64,000 nt of DNA from Branchiostoma lanceolatum (lineage: Eukaryota; Chordata; Leptocardii; Amphioxiformes; Branchiostomatidae), in NCBI RefSeq assembly GCF_035083965.1, contig NC_089736.1:12176207-12240206 (forward strand), written 5' to 3'. Every line of letters begins with the position of its first letter. Position 1 is the stretch's first letter. The translations under genes were made by a program, and so were the position numbers. Below, piece after piece: positions 44,301-64,000 of this stretch. Under the pieces are notes generated by a model. The model saw only the letters and a program-made list of their open reading frames with translations. It did not search any database and was not told the DNA's origin.

Positions 44301-47245
44301 CTAGCATGAAAGTCTACCTGAGTCTATATACTGAACATTCAATTAAGTTTGCGCCATTCAAATATCGGGCAACGGACTTAGGAAAGGAAAGTGATCTCGA
44401 ACCAGTTTAGCTCAAATGAACTCAATGAACAGATGAGCTATTCTTCCACTGGTCATGACAGGAAGACAGACGCTATATTATATACAGTATTTACAGGTTG
44501 AACCGTTCATTGTACAGGGGAAATTCCCCTAGCTCTTTTCGACAAGCACAATGAACCATGGCATAACGTCCCGTCCTAAGGACTGCGACCCTTTCCGGTA
44601 GCGTGCATGTCGGGTGAGCGACACAGCCGGGATCGAACCCGGGGCTTCTAGTTCCAGAGGCAGGGCCGCTAACCACTGGACTAAGCACGCTGTGTACCAT
44701 GAAAATCTTGAAGGTACCGGTAAAAAACACCGGATACTGTACCGATATGAAATAATTAATTTTACTTTGTATGTGCTTATTTTGTGACTTATCTCCTAAC
44801 CTCATGCAACACCGAGAGACAACATAACTAATATACAACAAGAGTTCTACGACCTCATACCTTCGTCAAATGATTTTGACCTTTATGACTGACGTATTAG
44901 GAGTGTTTTTCATCAATCATCAATCATACCAGTTGATCCTCTTCTCCCAAATAACATAAGTTGTCCAAACCTCCTTGTTATGAATATGAGCTTAACAAAG
45001 AAGGTTATGCTAACATTTATCATCAATTATGCAAATAAGCTCCCTCCTTATTAGCATAATTTGATTCAATGGTGTTCACATTCACACAACTTCCTAATGC
45101 CACAAGTATGAAATTGCCGTCATTTACTAGTATGGAATTATAGTAGTTTCTCATTAATTATGCTAGTTAGGCCCACATTTGCATATTTCCTATCTATCAA
45201 CATTCCTCTCTTCCTTAGTTACAAATGTCACATATTTGAATAGTCATATCATGGAACACAGCAGATTTTTAAAATTGCCTCATTAATCATGCGAGTTATA
45301 ATTTGATTTGCATAATTATCATCCAATCATACAAAGCATCACGTAAGCTATCTACATACCAAAAATCATGACCATCCATCAAGACCATCTCGAGTTATAG
45401 TTTTTCTCATTAATTATGTCAATGAGGTTCTCATTTGCAAAGCTGATATCTATTAATATTTCTCTCTTCCTCAGTCACATATGTCACATGTTTGAGAGTC
45501 CTATCATGGAAATTGATGGATGCATAAACTTTCCTCATTAATTATGCAAATTAGATACTGATTTGCATAATAAGTATCTAATCATGTACATCAGCACTCA
45601 AGCTATGTACTTACAAAAATGTATGACCATCCACCAAGCCCTTCTTGAGTAATTCCCTTTCAAAGTCTGAAGCAAAACCTGCCCCTGCTATAGCCAACCC
45701 ATAGGTCTGCTTGGAGACTACCTTACCAATGCCTACAGCTGGCCATGGCTGACAGCCAATTTGTGTAACTGACGTTTCCTGCCTTCAACATGACCCCTCA
45801 TGACCCCTGCCCCTATCCATGACGCCTTGGAACAACACAGCCAACACGTACACATACTTCAGCATACAATATAACACATCTTTACACTTTTCTCGTTAAT
45901 TATGCAAAACACTTCGCCCAAAATCTAATCATCTTGAGATTTCCCACATACACACCGACACACCAACTACGACAACAAACCATCCAGGCGTTCTCGACTT
46001 ATTCTGTTCACTAACAGACACACAGACAAGCATCATCGAATAACCTTCTCGACGAAACTTCGTCGACGAAGGTAACATCTTTTATGCAGGCCGGGAGTTA
46101 TGATATCAAAGCCAAGGAGTATGGTAGTAGGAAACCTAGTTATGTTCTTTGAATAAAGATACTGACAAGTTGTTAACAGTTTGTTAATGTTTCTGTCATT
46201 ATACTACTGTCATTATTGAAGAAGTTCAGAAGAAAACACGTTAATTTTTAAAAAAATTGTCCAGGTACGGGTTCAGGTCCGGACCTGTACCTAAACCCCT
46301 GTACCTGTACCTGTGTAACAGTGGGGGTTCAAGCGCCTCCAACTGACCAGTCTAACTGGTCGCGACCTTTTAGCCTAGTGGTTAAGGCGTGCGTGCCTGT
46401 GATCTGGGCTGCCGGTTTCGGCGTGGGTTCGAATCTCGGTTGGGATCACTTGTTTCTACTCCCTCCTTTGATTTGTTTCACCTGTACCTGATGTTACCGT
46501 TTAGGTATGCAGCACTAGCCACGGTAAAAATCTAAAAATTGCTGTGTCTTTGAGTTTATGGTAGTAACCAAAATCAAGATAAAAAATGTTCACAGGTATG
46601 ATCAATCTGAGATGACCAACCATGGACTTAAAACAATTTGAGGTTTTACAGTATATATGAATTATTAGATATAACGTTATAATTGTAAACATATTGTTTA
46701 CCCAATTTGTAATGTATCCAATGAAAAGTTATAAAAAATTGGGCCATGCAATTATCTGCAATACATTCTCTCGGGAAATTCTTTTATCATGGCACAACAA
46801 ATTATCTAACATCCGTCGAAATAGACTCGAGAAGCTACAACTAGCCTGATAATTTTTTTGTTTAAATCGCCCCCCTCCCCACCTTTAAAATCCCTTATAA
46901 ATATTATCAGACATTTAAGCTATTTATAGCAAAAAGACTGCCTGTAGTATGTTTATGTTACAGTCTGTGACTTCCCTCATTGATTTGATGATATAAAACG
47001 TGCATACTGCCGCAGATTTGTTAGGAAAGTGTTAGTAAACCATAAATTGTAACACACACGTGCACGTGCGCGAAGATGTCATTTTTCACTCGGCAAAGTT
47101 CGGGATGAACAAACGCCGCATTTGGGCCCAAAATAGACGATTCAAGCGGAGAAAAAACAACGGAAATTATGCATAATACTACTAATATTGGTGTTCTTAC
47201 CTTGAATATGGCATAACCTGCCGGGGTTTCAAATAAAACCAACAT
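33666..47245 (-). CDS. NOP58: Nucleolar protein 58, box C/D snoRNP core protein
   Basis: Thirteen exons on the minus strand: 47245-47201, 44256-44180, 43725-43673, 42914-42790, 42006-41805, 40863-40729, 40164-40019, 38814-38688, 38441-38278, 37264-37068, 36373-36225, 35553-35444 and 33737-33666. Every junction is GT-AG and in frame; the product is 533 residues (human 529). It starts [15 protein letters not shown]. The coiled-coil and NOP domain contain [49 protein letters not shown] (about residues 292-304) and [14 protein letters not shown]. The Lys/Glu-rich C-terminus (about 440-533) is spread over the last three exons. NOP58 binds box C/D RNAs with NOP56, fibrillarin and 15.5K and is needed for rRNA 2'-O-methylation in the nucleolus. 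Three introns carry box C/D RNAs, as vertebrate NOP58 introns also do. The introns are heavily loaded with repeats. Confidence 0.97.
33833..34220 (-). mobile_element. tRNA-derived SINE, full length
   Basis: On the minus strand it begins TACGTGGCGTAACGGCTAGA (box A region), has GAGTTCGATCACGGC-like box B sequence, then the body shared with 14832-15200. It lies in the last intron of NOP58. Confidence 0.7.
34230..34750. repeat. Element with inverted CCTGAGGAAGGTGACAGA-type ends and nested SINE
   Basis: On the minus strand 34310-34255 reads CCTGAGGAAGGTGACAGATG, and on the plus strand 34697-34725 reads CCTGAGGAAGGTGACAGACA followed by GTCATCGAAATGTCGG. The two are inverted around a tRNA-like SINE at 34500-34665 (minus strand GGTGTAGTGGTCTGCG and CCCGAGTTCAACTCCCGGG). 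The plus-strand end resembles a hammerhead ribozyme core. Confidence 0.5.
34840..35390. mobile_element. Foldback element with GGGGCCGAAACGTC repeats in both ends
   Basis: The left end carries GACGTTTCGGCCCC twice plus AGGACGGTTCTGCCC. The right end carries the complement (GGGCCGAACCGTCCTGGACC, GGGGCCGAAACGTCGGGG) in inverted order. It ends about 50 bp from NOP58 exon 12. Non-coding. Confidence 0.6.
37412..38119. mobile_element. hAT-like foldback element with 8-bp target duplication
   Basis: A 708-bp element with inverted ends TAGGGATGAGTACCG and CGGTACGCATCCCTA. It is flanked by TAGTAGAG and TAGTAGAA, an 8-bp duplication with one mismatch. Subterminal GGTTCAGGTCCGGACC motifs recur inverted. 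A related fragment lies near 46263-46310. It lies in a NOP58 intron. Confidence 0.75.
39170..39250 (-). ncRNA. Box C/D snoRNA copy A in NOP58 intron (18S antisense)
   Basis: The 81-nt minus-strand RNA has a terminal stem CAGTTTGTT / AACAAACTG, box C ATGATGA and box D CTGA adjacent to the stem. The guide upstream of box D (TTCGTCACTACC) is the complement of GGTAGTGACGAA, a conserved 18S rRNA segment. By the fifth-nucleotide rule it would target the A of GGUA. In vertebrates NOP58 introns host SNORD11 and SNORD70, which guide 18S G509 and A512 in this region (from memory), so orthology is plausible. It sits in the intron between exons 7 and 8. Confidence 0.85.
40233..40330 (+). mobile_element. 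tRNA-derived SINE head
   Basis: GGTGGCGTAGTGGCAGGGTA and CAGGTTCGAATCCGG match the SINE at 16758-16890. It is truncated after TGTCCCGTTGACGTCT and lies in a NOP58 intron. Confidence 0.7.
40444..40715 (+). repeat. Dispersed repeat R1, copy 2
   Basis: Nearly identical to 2225-2490, including ACCAGGGGGCCCAAAATCGA and the terminal TTTTTTCATGGAGAT hairpin. It abuts the donor of NOP58 exon 6 (exon end 40729). Confidence 0.75.
40888..41040 (+). mobile_element. SINE body fragment
   Basis: Shares GGACGTTAAATGGAGGTCCC and CGTGTTTG with the SINE at 14832-15200; head and tail are missing. Confidence 0.55.
41280..41365. repeat. GT microsatellite
   Basis: A run of GT dinucleotides at 41285-41320 followed by GAGTGAGTGTGTG-type variants. 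It lies in a NOP58 intron just upstream in coordinates of snoRNA copy B. Confidence 0.85.
41471..41551 (-). ncRNA. Box C/D snoRNA copy B in NOP58 intron (18S antisense)
   Basis: 81 nt, nearly identical to copy A. The CAGTTTGTT/AACAAACTG stem, box C ATGATGA, box D CTGA and guide TTCGTCACTACC are all kept; differences lie mostly in the middle (TGATAAGTAGTGAAG instead of TGATGACTACTGAAG). It lies in the intron between exons 5 and 6. Confidence 0.85.
42045..42232 (+). repeat. Dispersed repeat R1, copy 3
   Basis: Shares ACCAGGGGGCCCAAAATC, the ACACCCGCCCACATACCAAA block and the terminal TTTTTCATGGAGATAA with 51567-51866. Confidence 0.7.
42246..42545 (+). repeat. Dispersed repeat C, copy 2
   Basis: About 300 bp colinear with 20244-20560 (shared AAAGAGTCCGTAC, GCATGAACGTGTGTTTATAT and GTGTAGCTAAGTGCAG). 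Non-coding and lies in a NOP58 intron. Confidence 0.65.
42938..43220. repeat. Tandem duplication of about 140 bp
   Basis: Two adjacent copies (about 42940-43090 and 43098-43220) share CCTGTCAATCACCTGGCTTC, CACTGATTACCAG and CAGGATGGAAA. It lies in a NOP58 intron next to exon 4. Confidence 0.65.
43804..43884 (-). ncRNA. Box C/D snoRNA copy C in NOP58 intron (18S antisense)
   Basis: 81 nt; boxes C and D and the guide are identical to copy A, and the stem is CAGTTTGTTAATGATGA at the 5' side with AACAAACTG at the 3' side. Its 3' end is 79 nt from the exon 3 acceptor border, close to the roughly 70-80 nt spacing preferred for splicing-coupled snoRNA assembly. It lies in the intron between exons 2 and 3. 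Confidence 0.87.
44515..44695 (-). mobile_element. tRNA-derived SINE (third family)
   Basis: On the minus strand it has CTTAGTCCAGTGGTTAGCGG (box A) and CCCGGGTTCGATCCCGGCTG (box B), then a body with ACCGGAAAGGGTCGCAGTCC. A degraded sibling is at 6960-7090. It lies in the first NOP58 intron. Confidence 0.75.
44860..46230. repeat. Tandemly duplicated AT-rich repeat block in NOP58 intron 1
   Basis: A unit of about 260 bp is repeated at roughly 45175-45430 and 45430-45690 (shared CTCATTAATTATG, CTCTCTTCCT, CATATGTCACATGTTTGA-like, ATCATGGAA and ACCATCCA blocks), with a partial earlier unit. Octamer-like ATGCAAAT motifs recur. Sequence near 45950-46080 resembles an inverted form of 63060-63350. 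Confidence 0.5.
46365..46460 (+). mobile_element. tRNA-like SINE head
   Basis: TAGCCTAGTGGTTAAGGCGT and GTGGGTTCGAATCTCGGTTG match tRNA box A and B. The acceptor stem does not pair well, so a SINE or tRNA pseudogene is more likely than a working tRNA. Confidence 0.5.
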
Positions 47246-47364
47246 TTTTGTGGCTAAATTCTAGATTCGCCCATCCACGCGATGAAAAAAGCTGCCAACG
47301 TACAGTGCGCAGGCGTCGTGACCTTGTGCCACTCATGGATCAGGGGTGACATCTAGCGATTGTA
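47246..47364. promoter_or_regulatory. NOP58 5' UTR and likely core promoter
   Basis: Sequence immediately upstream of the NOP58 start codon on the minus strand; CpGs are frequent. The start site is not resolved. The LINE fragment begins directly beyond it. Confidence 0.35.
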
Positions 47365-47830
47365 TTACAAACTGCAGTTCAAATTATTTTCGCCGCACGG
47401 TCCTGTGGGGACCTTTAGCGTTTTTGTTACGAACTGCAGGTCAAATACACCTGTTCGACACTCCGTTGGACCCGAGTCGACACTCTCCTCTTTAGATTGG
47501 GCTATTATGTTTCTGTTGAACCAAGGCAGGTTGTATCTGCTTGATGTTGTTTTACTAGGGATGTGCACGTTCATAGTGTGCTTCATTATATCTTTAAAAT
47601 CGTCCCATTTCTGTGTCACGGACATATCCTCAGTTCGTTTGTTAAAGTTTGCATAGTCACTAAGGTCACTCTTGATGGCCGGTTCATCAGCTTTAGTTCG
47701 AATATATACTTTTCTCTTGGGTTTCCTGTTTTTTTGGGTGCCAGGTTAACATCCATGATCCACCAATACCATGTCGTGGTCACTTTTTCCAGGAACTACT
47801 GTGGTCTTTTCAATTATGTTAGAAATGGAA
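47365..47830 (-). mobile_element. LINE ORF2 fragment (endonuclease-RT linker region)
   Basis: On the minus strand SDHDMVLVDHG-like residues are followed by WDDFKDIMKHTMN, VHIPSK and RYNLPWFNRNI. This series is typical of the segment between endonuclease and reverse transcriptase in CR1/L2-type elements. It is degenerate and truncated and lies just upstream of NOP58. Confidence 0.65.
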
Positions 47831-49306
47831 GAAAGTAACGTTATAGGGCGGCTGTGGATGGGTAATTTAGCTTGGTTGGTTTACGTGAAGGTGATTCAGT
47901 ACCAAAGACAGGTGTTAGGATTACCGAATACTGAGTAGGTCCAGAAAATAAGAAGCAAACCAATCATAAGTGTTTCTCCTTAGCTAAGGCCCTAATTTCT
48001 GTATTATCGTTACAGCTATGTACAGTCTTGTCTTTTTCCAGAAACACCCGTTGATCGTAGTATTTTTGGTGGCATTATCTTGAGTTGGTCGGCAGGCGAA
48101 GACTTCCTGGTAATGCGGCCTAGTCGCCTGATAGCCCACTGCATTTTGAGTAGACGACTGTGGTTTGCAGTTCAAATATGTAACAAAAATGGCTGTCTAG
48201 AAAAAACGTCACAATTTAGTATTCCAACATATTTGCTTGGAGATAAGATTTTTATTAAAATACACGCGATATCTATTGGTCGGTATACCATACCATACCG
48301 TGTGTGCTCGGGGTGATATATAATCATCTGCTCAGTTATGTTCTTTACCTGATATTTTTCAGTGCATCGCATTTTTCCTGCAAAATCTAATCCATTATAA
48401 CCCACAACATGACAATAAACACGATATATAAAAAACGCATTTTATTTCAAAAAAAAAAAAAATACAACAACAGCAACATTAGAAATCGCTTCCTTCCCTC
48501 ACGCCCTATTTACAAATAGTTCACAATAATCACAGTTCATAATACCAATAATAATCCATCTTTGGAAATCTAAAGCATTTTGCCTCTGCAATATTTTACA
48601 AATCATCCGGAAAATTTCACACACAAGTATCACACTTCAGAACAATAAATGAATTCACCATCACTGAATTGAAGGCAAAAATCAGCTATTTACAAAATAC
48701 TTCAGGCGTACAAATACTATGTACAACGATTATACTGTAGTCAGTTTTCAAAACATTGTCAGGGAAAATCTTTAAAAATCGTTGGAAAGCAGTCAAAAGT
48801 CACATATTGTGATGTTTTAATGGTCACTTATATTATATATATACAATAGTTTTTATGCACTTAGAATATTGTCATATATTATTATGCTGTCCATGCCTAA
48901 TTCTATTGTGATGTCTTTGCTTTGTCTGCAGGGCTAGCCTTTTACAATAGCCACAGGCTAGTTGACATGGATGTCTGCAGCCGCCATAAATCTGCCCTGA
49001 TGCCTGCGGTTGATTGATTGATTGATTGACAGGCTAGTTGAGTAGCCCTGACTGTGTGTCCTGAATAGCCAAACCCATTAGCCAACAGATCGCTAATGTT
49101 AGCCCCAAAACATAAAAATCTGTTCATTTTATGATAAAGACTTCACCATGAAACATTTACAATATTACAGCCGGATTTCTGTGTATGACAACAGTGTAAA
49201 AGTGGTCATGTTACTTGTCTATACACATACATGTTTCGTGGACTGTACATGAAGAAAAACTACCACTGTTTAACAGCAATAAGTGCATATGTACAGATGA
49301 CGTCAG
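47831..49306. other. Intergenic and 3' UTR of the CUB-domain gene
   Basis: A minus-strand AATAAA near 48440 next to a poly-A-like run could end the CUB gene, giving a 3' UTR of about 870 nt. A short (TGAT)n tract is at about 49012-49030. No further gene is visible. Confidence 0.4.
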
Positions 49307-61672
<12,366 letters not shown>

Positions 61673-62194
61673 CTGTCAATCAATAAAAACGGAACATTAC
61701 ATCAGTACATATGTACGGTTACGTTGTGTAATTGACACGCATGGCAGGCATTGTATACAACACTTATAAAAGCCCCCCCTGGCATTTTTAACTCGGTGTG
61801 TACTAACTACTATCCGAGCGAGGACAACCTTAAATTAACGACCATCTTCCATGCGGTGAAACCGTCGCGGGGAAATCGTGAAATTTATGAGACGGTTACG
61901 AAATGAATCTCACATCGCTCTGTTCCAATAGAGTGAACCCCACGAGGACACGTCTATCCTATTAGTGTGTTTACGTTGCCGAATTGACGGCCATATCTTT
62001 GTGTTCAACCGTACCCCTCAGAAGAAGAAGGGTTTGAAAAAAAACGGACTTTTCTCAACGAATTACACGTTAATTTTCTACGACAAGTGAACGCAACTCA
62101 CCAATTGAAAGCCACACGGATGAATCTGAGGTAAAATGTCGTTTGAAACGTCGGAAAACGCAAACGCCGGTCGGGAGCTACTGAAAAAGCAAAC

Positions 62195-62330
62195 CTGCTA
62201 GTATGGAGTCGCCATTGTTGTAGCTAGGGGGAAGGGACTGGGCTCGAGCAAATTGTCGCGCACTGATTGGCTAAGGCCGTGGGCTGTCGCGCGTTGATTG
62301 GCTGAGCCCGTGGGCTGATGTGTGGGTGTA
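62195..62330 (-). promoter_or_regulatory. Probable promoter and leader exon of the CUB gene with two inverted CCAAT boxes
   Basis: On the minus strand two imperfect direct repeats each contain AGCCAATCA, followed by a pyrimidine-rich CAGTCCCTTCCCCCTAG and a possible leader exon ending at a GTTTGC donor (exon end 62195). The leader contains the tiny ORF MATPY. An acceptor just upstream of the real start (exon from 61672) could receive it. Confidence 0.5.
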
Positions 62331-64000
62331 ACCCGAGAATCATCACAAAAGCGGCGTGGCACCTCCAGGCTACAGACATGTGTTGTTGTCACCTAAACAA
62401 CTGGAAAATTCACCTCTAGCGTCATCTCGTTCGCCATGTTTGAATTGTAAACAAAGTCATACGACCGAAAGAAAATTTCACGAATGCCCTCAATATAAAA
62501 CATTATCTGCTAGTGACGTGGATCACGGGTGATTTTAACGTCAGAGTTATAAATAAATAGTGACTGCTTCAAATCTACATGATACAGATGGCGTGTCTCG
62601 TGACTACATAATAGTCATGGTTCAACGTAGCTATTCCTATGGTGTTGTCATACCATGGGAACCTTCCCATCTTGTTTTACATTTCAATACCTCTTATGCA
62701 TGGCTGTGTGATTTGCCATGTAAAACCGTTTTTCTAGATATTGTAAAGAAGTACTGGTTAGTTCTGCTAGTTCATTTTAGTGACACTGAAGAAGAGTGAT
62801 GGATGTCACTCGAAATGTCCGGAAAAAGATCTCCGGATTCTTATCCAGTTGTAGAGTTTGAATTCTCTTTATATATGGTTCAATGTAGTTTTGACTTAAA
62901 AGCTTTGGGAGCGGCCCGGCGTAACAAAACATTCAGTCACCCGTGACAAAATAGTTCTAATATACTGCAGAAAATTATTGCCTCAGGGTATAGGTACTAT
63001 TAGGTAAGGAATCCGAGGTAAGATACCGGATGCATTTGTCATGACGTATACATTTTATGTACCATTACTGGGCTTCTCTTCAAAGTGCGCCAAGAAGGTT
63101 ATATTTTCGCCAGCGTTCGTGTGTGTGTCCGTCCTTCCGTCTGTTAATACGATAACTCGCGAATACCTGGATGGATTGTCTTCATATTTGGTAGTTGGGT
63201 AGGTCTTTGTGAGGCTTTGGGCCCCCTGGCGGCTTGCTATGGTACTGCAGTGGAACTGCCTGTTTTGATATCTCGTGTTCTGGACATGCTATGGTCATGA
63301 TTTTTAAGTGGTAGATAGACCTTGTTCTTCTGTGTTCTTGAATTATGCGTCATTTTGTGTATTGTAGTGTAGTTACCGCTCGAATGTTGTGGTATGCCGT
63401 CTAGAGAGATGAAAAAGACTGTCAACTTATGCCAAATCCATAATCATATCCAGTTGCTTGAGTAACTGATATTTGGCGTATCTTATTACCTGGATGTCTA
63501 ACCTTCATCGAGTGTCAAGTTATATTGAACATGTCAGGTTGGGTAAAGGTGCCTACAGTCATATGTCGGAAATTTAGATATACAAAATGTGCTAGTTACG
63601 AGTTAGCCCTAAAACTATTCATGACACTGTGAATGAAAAAGGCAATTTGTATGTCATATATCATAAGCCAATAATTATCACTAAATACTCCGCATCCGGC
63701 ACTTTGTTTACATACTGTACCGCCCCATTTTGTGCTGGAGTTTAGCGAATGACGTCAATGTCTTGTTAGTCCTAGACTGGTCCCAGTCTCTTGGGGTCGG
63801 CTTTAAGGGGTGTTTTACCGGGCCCAGTCTGCTTTATTGAACCGTTTCTGATAGCCTTTCTACTTCGGTTGCCACCCTACTTCCGCTGCCACCCTAATTC
63901 CGCTGCCACCCTACTTTCGCCGAGCCGATCTAATCCAAGGCCGTAAACCAACACCCCGAGCGGGCTAAGCCGTCTGGACGGGCGGGGGTCACTCCCAGTG
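62331..64000. other. Distal intergenic region with repeats
   Basis: No gene is supported. It contains a hammerhead-like motif at 62786-62840, a repeat at about 63060-63350 related in inverted form to 45950-46080, and three tandem units of TGCCACCCTACTTCCGC at about 63869-63920 near the window end. Confidence 0.4.

Noticed and set aside
46370-46455. tRNA gene
   Set aside because: Box A and B are present but the acceptor stem does not pair and similar heads occur in SINEs here, so it is called a SINE head.

Overview
This is an animal nuclear DNA window. Genes are intron-rich with GT-AG splicing and short exons, codon use is mixed, and the non-coding DNA is crowded with MITEs, foldback elements, tRNA-derived SINEs, LINE fragments and microsatellites. 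Protein matches to chordate families (RPL15, MFSD5, TLCD4/TMEM56, NOP58), compact introns and the repeat style suggest an invertebrate chordate, most likely amphioxus (Branchiostoma). That assignment is an inference; no search was run.

Layout. (1) 739-3276 (+): a three-exon gene for a 343-residue protein of unrecognised family with a Cys-rich motif pair (PPCxxC, then WCxGNCAE). (2) 4500-8655 (-): RPL15, complete, with a probable 5'TOP exon. (3) 10177-11568 (+): MFSD5-like transporter, coding region in one exon, divergent from RPL15. (4) 17072-20080 (+) and 27962-31510 (+): two tandem paralogous BTB-BACK-Kelch genes with identical intron phases. (5) 21222-26747 (-): a six-exon TLC-domain gene (TLCD4-like) lying between the Kelch paralogues, with one exon duplicated around a MITE. 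(6) 33666-47245 (-): NOP58 in 13 exons, 533 residues, with three near-identical box C/D snoRNAs in its introns. (7) 49307-61672 (-): a secreted two-CUB-domain protein with a hydrophobic C-terminal tail, probably GPI-anchored, with an 8 kb first intron. All exon chains below were assembled by hand; every junction keeps frame and uses GT/AG.

The mobile fraction comprises five copies of one long-TIR MITE (8-bp target duplications), four copies of a TTAA-inserting MITE, three copies of a third family, several one-off palindromic or foldback elements, a dozen tRNA-derived SINE pieces and two LINE fragments. Several sit within tens of bases of splice sites or stop codons.

Functionally, RPL15 and NOP58 are ribosome-biogenesis housekeeping genes. 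The NOP58 introns encode guide RNAs that would be assembled with NOP58 protein itself and carry a 12-nt antisense match to a conserved 18S rRNA segment. The other genes show no evident pathway link.
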